From Heliorestis acidaminivorans (lineage in GTDB: Bacteria; Bacillota; Desulfitobacteriia; Heliobacteriales; Heliobacteriaceae), in NCBI RefSeq assembly GCF_008933955.1, contig NZ_WBXO01000002.1, positions 124,001 through 188,000 of the forward strand: a stretch of DNA of 64,000 nt, in the 5' to 3' direction. The position numbers were made by a program, and so were the translations under genes. The notes beneath the pieces are model-generated. The model searched no databases. It worked only from the letters and a program-made list of their open reading frames with translations, and had not been told where the DNA came from. Within the stretch, counting starts at the first letter, position 1. Each line of letters opens with the position of its first letter. This document shows, one piece after another, positions 42,260 to 51,161 of the stretch.

Positions 42260-43627
42260 TCAATTCTCCTCCTTTTGTTGATCGATCGTCGCTTTGACCG
42301 CTTCCATAAGGGCTCGTTGACTGGTGTCTTTTGTTTCTAAAGCTTTCATGACGCGTTCGTCGATGGTATCTTTGGCAAGGATATGATGGATCACGACTGT
42401 TTGCTTTTGTCCTTGTCGATGCAATCGGGCGTTGGCTTGTTGATATAGCTCTAAGCTCCAGGTAAGGCCAAACCATACCAAAGTGCAGCCACCTGCTTGC
42501 AAGTTAAGTCCGTGTCCAGCGGATGCAGGATGAATTACAGCTAATGGAATTTCCCCATCATTCCACCGCTTAATGGAACCGGCGCTATCTAATTTCTCCG
42601 CCGGAAACCGTTTTAAGATTCGCTCCAGATCATGTTTGAACCAGTAAGCTACTAATACCGGTTTGCCGTTAGCTGCTTCGATTAAATCTTCCAAGGCATC
42701 CAGCTTACGGTCGTGTATTTGCACCACACCGCCATCTTCGTCATAGACAGCACCGTTGGCCATTTGCAGCAATTTACCTGACAGGGTTGCAGCATTAACG
42801 GCATCAATCTCCCGGCCCTTTAGCGGTAGTACCAATTCCTGTTGTAGTGTCTGGTAGTTCTCCATCTCGTTCTCCGATAACTTAACGTGTATTTCATTCA
42901 GCACCAGTTCCGGTAGTTTCAAGTAGTCGGTGTTCTTCATGCTGACGGTGATGTCGGAGATGAGCCGGTAAGTGGCTTCCTCTGCTCCCGGTTTGGGCTT
43001 GTACGAAAATATCACTTGCCGGTTTCGTTTATCCGGTACGAAATAATCCTCTCTGTATCTGCCAATAAAACGTCCCAATCTCTGCCCCATATCTAGGAGA
43101 CGGAACTGGGCCCATAAGTCCATCAGACCGTTAGCCGATGGTGTTCCCGTAAGTCCAACAAATCTTTTTATTACAGGTCTCACTTTTATAAGGCTTTTGA
43201 ACCTTTTTGTCTGGTGAGATTTAAAGGAACTCAGCTCATCGATAACAACCATGTCGTAGTCAAAAGGAAGTCCGCTTTTATTAACTAACCAGTCCACGTT
43301 TTCCCGATTGATAATATAGATGTCAGCTTTTTGCAGTAGCGCCGCTTTCCTTTGGGCTTCGCTTCCAATGGCCACCGAATAAATCAGTCCCTGCAGGTGA
43401 TTCCATTTCTCAATTTCTGCTGGCCATGTATCCCTGGCTACCCTAAGAGGGGCAATAACTAAGACTTTACAAACCAAGAAGCTATCCAGGGCCAAGTCAA
43501 AGATTGCCGAGAGGGTGATCACTGTCTTACCTCAACCCAAGCCCATATCGAGAAATATCGCCGCCACTGGCTTCTCAAGAAGATAGTCAATGACATACTG
43601 CTGATAATCATGCGGTATGAACTTCAT
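42260..43627 (-). pseudogene. SNF2-family helicase interrupted by in-frame TGA in the P-loop
   Basis: The full frame runs from ATG 43627, which overlaps the VRR-NUC stop as ATGA, for about 455 codons. It starts MKFIPHDYQQYVIDYLLEKP, then reads LDMGLG-stop-GKTVITLSAI where the family has DMGLGKT. The extra two codons (GGT TGA, or TGA GGT) at 43529-43534 insert a stop without changing frame. Downstream the gene is intact: VLVIAPLRV, DEAH variant VIDELSSFK, LTGTPSANG, and motif VI YQQANARLHRQGQ. A GTG at 43522 could start a protein lacking the P-loop. Without removal of the six bases the ATPase should be dead. Confidence 0.8.
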
Positions 43628-43914
43628 CTGGCATCACCCCCTGTAATCTCTGAGATTATCTTCTGTATCTGCTTCCCGTCATCCAAAACATAAACCTTAA
43701 AGCCCAGCTGCCGTAACATCCTGTGCCGTTTTATCTGTAAAGGTCGGGGTTTCATCCCGTGCCTCTTAACCTCAACAAAAGCCATTTTGCCTCCCGGGAA
43801 TAACACCAAGCGGTCAGGCATCCCGCTTAGACCTGGACTAATAAACTTCGGCGCTATTCCTCCCTCTGCTTTAACTACCTTAATTAGCTTTTGTTCAGTA
43901 TATTTTTCAAGCAT
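43624..43914 (-). CDS. VRR-NUC domain nuclease
   Basis: 96 residues, the normal size for the phage type. KYTEQKLIKVVKAEGG, then GMPDRLVLFPGGKMAFVEVK with the PD-(D/E)xK acids D and E-x-K, and LQIKRHRML, fit VRR-NUC. These structure-specific nucleases usually sit beside SNF2 helicases in phages, as here, and probably act in replication or recombination. Confidence 0.9.
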   Translation of the reverse strand: MLEKYTEQKLIKVVKAEGGIAPKFISPGLSGMPDRLVLFPGGKMAFVEVKRHGMKPRPLQIKRHRMLRQLGFKVYVLDDGKQIQKIISEITGGDAR

Positions 43915-43944
43915 GTCCGCCTCCTTAGCATCGGGGATAAGTGG

Positions 43945-44043
43945 GTGTGCAGGTCGTGCAAGTCATATATATAACTTTATATATAGTCTATTTTTTTTAA
44001 GCTCTAAGAGAGGTTTAAGAAACGACCTTCACGACCTGCACAC
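43945..44043. repeat. 14-bp perfect inverted repeat around an AT-rich loop
   Basis: GTGTGCAGGTCGTG (43945-43958) and CACGACCTGCACAC (44030-44043) are exact inverse complements. The 71-base interval includes the AT-rich ATATATATAACTTTATATATA region. It lies between the D5 primase-helicase and VRR-NUC genes, a plausible replication-origin or operator location. Confidence 0.85.
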
Positions 44044-44058
44044 TTAAGGATAAATAGA

Positions 44059-46302
44059 CTACTCCAGAAATTCCGACTTCAGCCTTAAACCCTTTACAAT
44101 CACACCTTTTCGGGTTTTTTGTCTTGTAAACTCTGCTAATTCCAGGGCAGTGTAAAAATCTGCTGTGCTTCTTGTGTACTCCCCAGTTCTTATGCAAAAG
44201 GCACGATATTCATCATAAACCTCTCCAGATTTTTCTACATAGCTTTCATCTAGCTCGCAACATTCCTCAAGAAAATGGGCCAGCCAGTCATTATTTTCCT
44301 TATAAGCGACAATGGCCTCTTTGACTTTTTGGGGAGGTTCTATCTTGTAATTTTCCTTTATTACTTTTTTCGCACCCTCGATTATCCAGCTAAGTATCGC
44401 CCCGCCCGCCTGCTCGAAAAGGTAATCACCGTAGTTTTTAACATCTTGTTTGCCTTCAATCTTGGCTGCAAACGGGATGACGATTAACCTTCTCCATGTA
44501 CCTTGATCAATGGCTCCCACCTTTGGTAGGTGATTGGTATAAAGCACCAACGTATGGCTTGGAATATAGCTGAAAGGATCTTTATATTTCTTTTCCGCAT
44601 AGATTTCGTCAGTGGAGCAGAGCTGTTTAACATTAGAGGTGTTAAGGCGCATGCCTTCTTCCATTTCCGCTGCAATCAGTAGCCTTTTTCCCTTTGCTTC
44701 AGCCAGCTCCGGTTTTACATTTCTCCTACAGCCAACGGTCAGTATGTCTGCAGAAATGTTGCCGCTATAGGTGCCAAGCACCCTGGAGACTACGTTCCAG
44801 AAGGTAGATTTACCATTGCGGCCTTCTCCATAGGCAATAATTAAAGCCTCCACGTAAACCTTACCAATGGCAGCAAGTCCTACTACTCTTTGCACATAAT
44901 CAATTAAAGCTTTATCTTTTAAGAAGAAGGTATTTAGTGCGTCCACCCATTTATCTAAACCTAATGCCTCGGGTTCAACCGCTGTTTCTTTGGTAATAAA
45001 GTGCTTAGGATCATGCTCCACCTTGGTGCCAAATCTTAAATCATAGGTAGCTTTTGGCGTGTTTAATAAAAACTCATCTGTATCAAGATCTCCTTGCCTA
45101 ATTTCCAGCATGGGTCGGGCTTCTTTTAGTGATGCTGCGATATACTTTGTGTCCCGGCGTTTAATGGCATAATTTCTATACTTGTTAGCAGCCTCGTACA
45201 TATTAAAGGCATGGGACTGTTGTTTATTAAAAGCAGTTGCTGCCTTTTTCGCCCCCATCGTTGCCAATAGTACAGCTGCTCCGTTTTTCACCATTTCATC
45301 CATTGCCTTTTTCATTTCTGCTTCAGCTTCTTCCAATTGTCTGGTGGTAAGTTCCTGAGCTATTGCCTGTGCTTTTGGCTTCGATTCCTCCCAAAAGCTG
45401 CCGTTATAGACAATGAAATCTGTGGACGGAGAGTACCTGAGTTTTTCCCCATACTCCCTTGCTAAAACAACGGCTTGCCCCACATCCGAAAAATCAGCCG
45501 GTTTTAATAAACTATCTGAGTTGTAGACCTCCGGTGGAATATACCCGGCTTGTGCAGCTACCTTTTTCCCAAAGTTGACTGCACTATTCCAGATAATTTT
45601 TAATTCACTTTCCTCCAAAGGTGGATTGCATTTTTCCGCTTGTTTTAGAAACCGAGAATAGGCTTCTTCGGTATTGCCAAAGCGCTTAATAACTCTCCCG
45701 GCATAATGGGACATGGTGCTATTACGTCTTCCCTCGGGGATTTCTTCTTGGCTTTCGTCCCAGTCAGCAAAACTGGCTTCAGCTAAGAATTCTTTAACAT
45801 TCCTATCCCCTTTAGAAATCTCAACATCTCCATGATCGGAGCCAAAAATTAACCTAGCACTGTCAAGAGCGTTTGTATCAAAGAAGGGAAAACTTGATGC
45901 AACCTCTTGTTTTAAGGTAGCGTATTCTACTTGGTCATTAATTGTTGGAATCATAAAATACACATGAAACCTGGGCCTCGGGGACTTGTTACCTTTTTGC
46001 TTCATATGGTTTCTGCTATAGGATATGGCATAGGAAACCCCGGAGAAGGCTGTGGCAACATCAGCAGCAAAAACCCAGTCTTGGGGATCATCTGAGTGGT
46101 CATTATCACAATCAAGCACAATATTGTCGGCCTTTATAAAATTGGTATTGCTTCGATAATTGTCCTTATACTCGGCACTGACATGGTCAAACTTGATGGC
46201 TTCAAGAAAAGAACCCCTATCCTTAATTACCGCCTTTTTAGGGTATGTGCAGTTTGAAAGGTTTCCCGTACAGTCCGCCGTGTAAAGGGTAAATTCAATC
46301 AC
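44059..46302 (-). CDS. D5/P4-family primase-helicase
   Basis: 747 residues from GTG 46302, behind GAGGAGG. The N-terminal AEP-primase-like part has the acid pair IVLDCDND (61-68) and RPRFHVYFMIPT. The C-terminal superfamily 3 helicase has Walker A GEGRNGKST (about 492-500), Walker B-like LLIAAEMEEG and sensor HTLVLYTNHLP. A D5-type C-terminal winged domain ends the chain. It primes and unwinds phage DNA. The polymerase gene is upstream and VRR-NUC downstream. Confidence 0.9.
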   Translation of the reverse strand: MIEFTLYTADCTGNLSNCTYPKKAVIKDRGSFLEAIKFDHVSAEYKDNYRSNTNFIKADNIVLDCDNDHSDDPQDWVFAADVATAFSGVSYAISYSRNHMKQKGNKSPRPRFHVYFMIPTINDQVEYATLKQEVASSFPFFDTNALDSARLIFGSDHGDVEISKGDRNVKEFLAEASFADWDESQEEIPEGRRNSTMSHYAGRVIKRFGNTEEAYSRFLKQAEKCNPPLEESELKIIWNSAVNFGKKVAAQAGYIPPEVYNSDSLLKPADFSDVGQAVVLAREYGEKLRYSPSTDFIVYNGSFWEESKPKAQAIAQELTTRQLEEAEAEMKKAMDEMVKNGAAVLLATMGAKKAATAFNKQQSHAFNMYEAANKYRNYAIKRRDTKYIAASLKEARPMLEIRQGDLDTDEFLLNTPKATYDLRFGTKVEHDPKHFITKETAVEPEALGLDKWVDALNTFFLKDKALIDYVQRVVGLAAIGKVYVEALIIAYGEGRNGKSTFWNVVSRVLGTYSGNISADILTVGCRRNVKPELAEAKGKRLLIAAEMEEGMRLNTSNVKQLCSTDEIYAEKKYKDPFSYIPSHTLVLYTNHLPKVGAIDQGTWRRLIVIPFAAKIEGKQDVKNYGDYLFEQAGGAILSWIIEGAKKVIKENYKIEPPQKVKEAIVAYKENNDWLAHFLEECCELDESYVEKSGEVYDEYRAFCIRTGEYTRSTADFYTALELAEFTRQKTRKGVIVKGLRLKSEFLE

Positions 46303-46363
46303 TCCAAAGCCTCCTCACCTTTAACATAGAATTTCTACCTCCTCGAATTTGATTTTGGCCTTC

Positions 46364-46399
46364 ACTATCCTCAGGACAGAAGGCACAGTTTTGAGTACC
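46364..46399 (-). repeat. Intergenic motif TCCnCAGGACA...TTTTGAGTAC, copy 1
   Basis: Plus-strand TATCCTCAGGACAG, then GGCACAGTTTTGAGTACC. It lies upstream of the primase-helicase start. Related copies are at 50567-50600 and 50639-50672. Confidence 0.65.
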
Positions 46400-46404
46400 T
46401 CCTG

Positions 46405-48345
46405 TCAATCTTTCTGATAAAAATTACATTCAAAACCGTCGGCTTGCAGTAAGAGTCCCTTTGCCCAGGGTGGGATTAGGCTCATCTGTTCACATACAGC
46501 TTCAACTGACATTTGCTTATCGGCTTCGATGACAACTTCATCGTGGATATGTAGCACGATAGGGTAATGCCGAAGGTTCTGCATGGCATAACAGAGGATA
46601 TCCCGACTGACTGCTTGAACGATGTTTTCAACAAATTTTGGCCCGTATGACTCCAGTCGTTCCCACTTTTTGGCTCCACCGACACCCTCATAGGTGATGA
46701 AATCGGAACCGAAGCGGTTAGTACCAATGCGGGGCTTCACGTAGGCAAGCCGTCTGCCAGAAGGCAATATGATAAAGAGCATTCCGCTCCGATAAGAAAA
46801 GCGGATACCGTGTGTTTCTGTGGTGGTGCGCTCCTTGACCGCTTTCATGGCGGCACGGTCAACATCCCACCAAAAACGTACAATGTTTGGATTGGCAGCC
46901 CGCCATGAGGTAACGAGGGGTTTAAGTTCATCTTCAGTGATTCCCATTTCCAAAGCGCCCATTGCTTTTAGAGCGCCCACTGAGCCACCGTATCCTAAGG
47001 CCAGTTCGGCTATTTTGCCTTTTTGCCGGAGGTGACCATTGACCCCATTCTTTGCTACCGGAACCCGGAACATTTGAGAAGCGGAAGCACAGTAGATATC
47101 CCCTCCGGATGCAAAAACCTCGTTACGCCATGGCTCCTTAGCCAGCCAGGCAATAACCCTGGCCTCGATGGACGAAAAGTCAGCTACGATGAATTTGCAG
47201 CCTTCCTTGGGAACAAATGCCGTGCGTATAAGTTCTGACAGCACCTCCGGTACGGAATCGTAGAGCATGTCCAATGCTGCGAAATTACCGGTTCGCACTA
47301 GGCTTCTCGCCTGCGCCAAGTCAGGCATATCATTCCTCGGTAAATTTTGCGGCTGTAGAAGCCTGCCTGCCCATCGACCGGTTCGATTGGCTCCGTAAAA
47401 TTGAAATATTCCACGGGTGCGGTTATCTGAGCAAACCACACTTTCCATAGCCTGATACTTTTTTACTGATGATTTAGCCAACTGCTGACGAAGTGACAGC
47501 ACTTCATCAAGGGGTTTAGGTGCCGTCTCCAATAATTCCGCCACAGCTTTTTTGCCGAGGGTATCTGTCTCAAGTCCTTGGTCAGCCAGCCATTCTTTTA
47601 ACTGCTGTACTGAATTTGGATTATCAAGGGCAGTGAGTTCTTCCAGCCTCCCTAGCAGTTCAGAGCGGGAGCACTCATCGGCTTTGATGGCACCTTGGAC
47701 AAGGGTCATATCTAAAGCCACACCCCGGTCGTTTATCTCTTGGTCGAGGTGAAATTCATTCCATATGCTCTCTGGCACAGGAAATTTGGCTAACTTCTCC
47801 TGTACAGCCATTTCGGTTTCCACATCCCGGCGATTGTAGATTTTGAACCTTTCCCATTTGTCAGGTGCATGGATAGGTAAATTTCTCGTACGTCCGTCAT
47901 TGGCGATGGTTGGTTTACATGGGGTGCAAAAGTAGCGAATAAGGTCTTTGCCTTCTGTCAGCTTTTGTTTCTCTAACCCCAATACCACACCTACACCTTC
48001 AAGGGAGAGGGGGAGTCCCATATAGGCCGACCAGACCATGGTGCAGCGCCAAGGCCTTGGGTCTAAGTATTGGCCTGTGGGCATACCCAACCACTTAGAC
48101 AGACAAATCCGCTCGAATTGACTATTAAAGGCCCACTTTGTAACGTTAGGGTCGGTTAGTGCATTGATTATTTCTTCTGGCAACTTATCACCGGATGCAA
48201 GGTCAACTACCTGCACTTCGCCGTCGTCAAGGGAGTAGCTAAAGAGCAGGATTTCAAAGTTTGGAGATTCCGTGTAGCGGTAGACCCCACTTTTAGTGAG
48301 GTCTACATTGCTATACGTTTCGATATCGATATTGAGCGTTCTCAC
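46405..48345 (-). CDS. Phage family A DNA polymerase
   Basis: 646 residues from GTG 48345, overlapping the previous stop by four bases. The N-terminal 3'-5' exonuclease part has LNIDIETYSN and RRDVETEMA. The polymerase part has motif A VADFSSIEARV (D about 389), motif B RQKGKIAELALGYGG (440-454) and motif C HIHDEVVIEA near the end. It replicates the phage genome. It is the fourth gene of the replication operon. Confidence 0.93.
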   Translation of the reverse strand: MRTLNIDIETYSNVDLTKSGVYRYTESPNFEILLFSYSLDDGEVQVVDLASGDKLPEEIINALTDPNVTKWAFNSQFERICLSKWLGMPTGQYLDPRPWRCTMVWSAYMGLPLSLEGVGVVLGLEKQKLTEGKDLIRYFCTPCKPTIANDGRTRNLPIHAPDKWERFKIYNRRDVETEMAVQEKLAKFPVPESIWNEFHLDQEINDRGVALDMTLVQGAIKADECSRSELLGRLEELTALDNPNSVQQLKEWLADQGLETDTLGKKAVAELLETAPKPLDEVLSLRQQLAKSSVKKYQAMESVVCSDNRTRGIFQFYGANRTGRWAGRLLQPQNLPRNDMPDLAQARSLVRTGNFAALDMLYDSVPEVLSELIRTAFVPKEGCKFIVADFSSIEARVIAWLAKEPWRNEVFASGGDIYCASASQMFRVPVAKNGVNGHLRQKGKIAELALGYGGSVGALKAMGALEMGITEDELKPLVTSWRAANPNIVRFWWDVDRAAMKAVKERTTTETHGIRFSYRSGMLFIILPSGRRLAYVKPRIGTNRFGSDFITYEGVGGAKKWERLESYGPKFVENIVQAVSRDILCYAMQNLRHYPIVLHIHDEVVIEADKQMSVEAVCEQMSLIPPWAKGLLLQADGFECNFYQKD

Positions 48346-48899
48346 GAGAGGAAGTCCTCGTCATCAACAGTAGCAAAGTCGTCTTCCGGTCTACTCTTGC
48401 CACCTAGAGGTTCGCCGTCACGAATTTTCTGCAGGTTGTTTAACCCGCAGGCAATTCCTTTGTTGCCGTTGGAATTAAAGGCGTAGAAGTTAATGCTTGC
48501 TCTGCCATAGACACCGCTGTAAACCTCTGATCGCTCAAGGATAGGCTGGCGATCGGCATCCACGATGCCTGGTGCAGTTGAGGAATTGGCATTAATAAAA
48601 TAGGCATTGGCATAAGCGGGATCGTCAGGCCTTTCGGTATCGCCGTCACGAAGAGGGGTTTTGATAGCGGAAAGGGGTGGCACGGTTCTACCGTTACCTT
48701 TCAGTTTGGCTTCGCCCTCATGATAGGCAGCTTCAATGGCAGCCTTGATCTTGGCTACTGTTTGGGTGTCAGACTTAGGAACGATAAGAGATACTGAAAA
48801 CTTTGGGGCACCGCCGTTAATTGACTTGGCCTCCCAGATGTTGGCGTAAGACCAGCGAGTGTTAGGGCCGGTAATAACTTTCATAGGGTTTTTAGACAT
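48342..48899 (-). CDS. DUF2815 single-stranded-DNA-binding-like protein
   Basis: 185 residues from ATG 48899, with GGAGG about 9 bases upstream; the open frame extends to 49166 but that part overlaps the previous gene. PMKVITGPNTRWSYANIW, SVSLIVPKSD and YGRASINFYAFNSNGNKGI match DUF2815, found in phages between DUF2800 and polymerase and thought to bind single-stranded DNA. The C-terminus is acidic (DDFATVDDEDF), as in SSB proteins. Confidence 0.85.
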   Translation of the reverse strand: MSKNPMKVITGPNTRWSYANIWEAKSINGGAPKFSVSLIVPKSDTQTVAKIKAAIEAAYHEGEAKLKGNGRTVPPLSAIKTPLRDGDTERPDDPAYANAYFINANSSTAPGIVDADRQPILERSEVYSGVYGRASINFYAFNSNGNKGIACGLNNLQKIRDGEPLGGKSRPEDDFATVDDEDFLS

Positions 48900-48912
48900 A
48901 TGATTTTCCTCC

Positions 48913-50034
48913 TTAAAATTCACTAAAGTCTTCTTTGGCTGTATTGATAGCCGGGCGTTTATCGCTCTCCGGCGCAAGAGTCGGTTTGCCTTGGGGCTTT
49001 TGGACAAGCCCACCGAGTAGTTCAGCAAATCTGGTTTTGCCCAGAGCTTTCTCCATGGCGGTGATACCCATAACCTTGCGTTCATAGGGGTCATAACCTG
49101 CCGCTTGCACCGCCTGGACCACCGCATCTTCATTGATGTACTTGCGAGTACTTCTACCTGCGACAAGCTTCCAGCCGCTCCACTCTTTACCGCCTAAGGC
49201 AGCTTGCAGAGCATAATCTTTGATGTCATTTGCCCACGATATGAGGGAATCTATTTTGCTGAGTATGTCTTCCACCTCATCGTCTTCCAACAAGGGGGGA
49301 AGCTTGAAGTCATAGCGGGCGAGTTCCATGTTAAAATCGGCTCTGGTCCGGCACTCATGCTTTGCTTTACAAAACTGGCACCACTCTCCACACTGGAATT
49401 CCCCGTTCCCGGCAAAGGCCAGTTCAGCGGCGGGTTTTAGCACTTCCTCAGCCCACTGGTACAAAGATTCCTTAAACACTGTGTGGGTAGAAACATTGTC
49501 CCGGCGGGGCTGGTAAACAGTCATGGAAACACTATGGATGTCGTAGATGCCGTCGAATAATTCCAGCGCTCCCAGTGCGTACAACTTCATCTGCGGATTG
49601 CCCTCGGCTTGTACCAGAACCCCTTGGCCGTGTTTGTAGTCCACAACATGGAGAATCCCGTCACCGATAACAATGCAGTCGCCTGTACCAAAGCCACCTT
49701 CAACGTATCTTGAGTAGTCAAGCTGCTGTTCAATAAGTACAACCGGGTCGGTGCAGGTTTGCTTTGCCGCTTCGACCAGTTCTAAGATGTAAGCAGCATA
49801 GCCGTCTGCACATTCCTCCATCTCTTCGCTGTAGTAGTTAAGGTCAGGGGTAGGGTCTTTGGCATCTATGCCCAGGGCTTTTTTTAATTTGTACTCGCAG
49901 AGTAAGTGAGCAGCTGAACCCTCGGCAGCATAGTCGCTGCCTCTATCCGCGTAGCTTTCGCAGAGCCTCACCGATGGCGGGCAGTTTAACCACCTGTGGG
50001 AGGAGGATGCCGAGAGTAACGCATGCTTACCCAT
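48913..50034 (-). CDS. DUF2800 RecB-like exonuclease
   Basis: 373 residues from ATG 50034, with AGAGGTG 7 bases upstream. MGKHALLSASSSHRWLNCPP, AEGSAAHLLCE, then GFGTGDCIVIGDGILHVVDY with the following KHG, form a PD-(D/E)xK nuclease core with the D and the D-x-K motif. A cysteine group (CGEWCQFCKAKHEC) suggests an iron-sulfur cluster, as in AddB/Cas4 relatives. It probably pairs with DUF2815 in phage recombination. It overlaps the upstream gene by eight bases. Confidence 0.88.
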   Translation of the reverse strand: MGKHALLSASSSHRWLNCPPSVRLCESYADRGSDYAAEGSAAHLLCEYKLKKALGIDAKDPTPDLNYYSEEMEECADGYAAYILELVEAAKQTCTDPVVLIEQQLDYSRYVEGGFGTGDCIVIGDGILHVVDYKHGQGVLVQAEGNPQMKLYALGALELFDGIYDIHSVSMTVYQPRRDNVSTHTVFKESLYQWAEEVLKPAAELAFAGNGEFQCGEWCQFCKAKHECRTRADFNMELARYDFKLPPLLEDDEVEDILSKIDSLISWANDIKDYALQAALGGKEWSGWKLVAGRSTRKYINEDAVVQAVQAAGYDPYERKVMGITAMEKALGKTRFAELLGGLVQKPQGKPTLAPESDKRPAINTAKEDFSEF

Positions 50035-50359
50035 TGCCAAGCACCTCTGCTTCCGCAAGCAGTGCAGGGTACTTGGCCGGATCAATTTCCGACAGCTTGG
50101 CAGCACCGTGCTTTTCTAAAAGTGCCCGAACCTCGGCGGTATGACCGTTGCGGGATTTCTCTGCCAGAACTGCTCTAACCGCTTCAAGGGTGAGAGGCTT
50201 TTCTGTCGGTGCAGGAGTTTCCGTCTTTTGCTGGTCCGATGCCTGGGTACCACCGCTACCACTAAAAATGTCTGCAAGGGTGTCTGCTGCGCTAATAAGT
50301 GATTGGGCAGCATTCCTAAGTTCTGTTACCACCAGGGGTAGTTCACTCGTCTTGCCCAT
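50027..50359 (-). CDS. Hypothetical phage protein, 110 aa
   Basis: Helical N-terminus (VVTELRNAAQSLISAADTLA), a Thr/Pro/Ala-rich linker, then a C-terminal helix-rich part with LLEKHGAAKLSEIDPAKYPA, which resembles short C-terminal domains of other clostridial phage proteins. RBS AAAGGAGG. The same operon as DUF2800. Function unknown. Confidence 0.65.
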   Translation of the reverse strand: MGKTSELPLVVTELRNAAQSLISAADTLADIFSGSGGTQASDQQKTETPAPTEKPLTLEAVRAVLAEKSRNGHTAEVRALLEKHGAAKLSEIDPAKYPALLAEAEVLGNG

Positions 50360-50525
50360 CCGGTTTCCCTCCTTTCTCCATAAGTGCGTCCTGCTGCTGA
50401 AGCGTTAATAGCTTTTTAGCCAGACGCCGGGACACGACACTGATGGCAGTCAAAATACCGGCTAGTTCTTCATCTAGTTCCTGATCTCGGAAGTTCGTGT
50501 CTTTGTCATTTGTTTGTGGCTGCAT
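50343..50525 (-). CDS. Small helical phage protein, 60 aa
   Basis: About 60 residues from ATG 50525, with GGAGG 7 bases upstream. ELDEELAGILTAISVVSRRL, then AKKLLTLQ, form one long amphipathic helix. It overlaps the next gene start by about 17 bases. Function unknown. Confidence 0.65.
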   Translation of the reverse strand: MQPQTNDKDTNFRDQELDEELAGILTAISVVSRRLAKKLLTLQQQDALMEKGGKPDGQDE

Positions 50526-50566
50526 ATCGTTACCTCCGTTTCCGAGGGAGATTGTTTTCCCCTCAC

Positions 50567-50600
50567 CATCCACAGGACAGTTGCAGTAGTTTTGAGTACC
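50567..50600 (-). repeat. Intergenic motif, copy 2
   Basis: Plus-strand CATCCACAGGACAG, then GTAGTTTTGAGTACC, upstream of the 60-residue gene. Related to 46364-46399. Confidence 0.65.
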
Positions 50601-50627
50601 AAAGGATGAGAATTCTTTTTACGGAAA

Positions 50628-50672
50628 CTGCCCTCTAATATCCACAGGACATTAAAGGGCAGTTTGAGTACT
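50628..50672 (-). repeat. Intergenic motif, copy 3, inside a hairpin
   Basis: ACTGCCCTCTAAT and ATTAAAGGGCAGT pair with one mismatch. The loop ATCCACAGGAC holds the conserved core, followed by TTTGAGTACT. It follows the sigma-like gene stop by a few bases. Confidence 0.7.
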
Positions 50673-50675
50673 TAT

Positions 50676-51161
50676 TTATTGGAAATCTTTCAACTGCTGG
50701 CGTAATTGGTCAAAAATCTTGGGTTTTCGCTTATTCACACCTTTTTGGGAAAGTCCAACTTTAGCGGCAATTTCCCTCTCTGACAGGCCCTCGCCATACA
50801 GTTCAGCGATTCTGCGGTTTTTTGGGTCCAGCTCGTTAAGGGCGGTTGCCAGCTCTTCAAAGAGCAGCTTGTCCGCTATCAGTTCAGCAACATCGATGGA
50901 ATCGGTCACTTCGAAGCCGTCCTCAATAAACTTGTCCAAACTGAGGACACTGCCTGTCCTATCTCTATCGCACTTGCTGCAATCTTTTGTGCAACGGTTT
51001 CCTTTCTCATCTCGGCACCTTTTTTCACGCTCTTTGCGCTTGCGCTCTGTCCAAACTGGCCGCTTGTAAGCACGGTAAACCTCTTCTGTAACTGGGATTT
51101 CCTGACCGTCAATTGTCAAGAAATACTCTTTTGTTGACTGCTGATTGTCATTGATTAGCAT
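50676..51161 (-). CDS. Phage sigma-70-like regulator
   Basis: About 161 residues from ATG 51161, with AAAGGGG upstream. The N-terminal half contains VTEEVYRAYKRPVWTERKRK and a CTKDCSKC cysteine motif. The C-terminal region 4-like helix-turn-helix (LDPKNRRIAELYGEGLSERE, then IAAKVGLSQKGVNKRK) binds DNA. It is the first gene of the replication operon and probably controls it. A related type occurs in conjugative transposons. Confidence 0.85.
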   Translation of the reverse strand: MLINDNQQSTKEYFLTIDGQEIPVTEEVYRAYKRPVWTERKRKEREKRCRDEKGNRCTKDCSKCDRDRTGSVLSLDKFIEDGFEVTDSIDVAELIADKLLFEELATALNELDPKNRRIAELYGEGLSEREIAAKVGLSQKGVNKRKPKIFDQLRQQLKDFQ

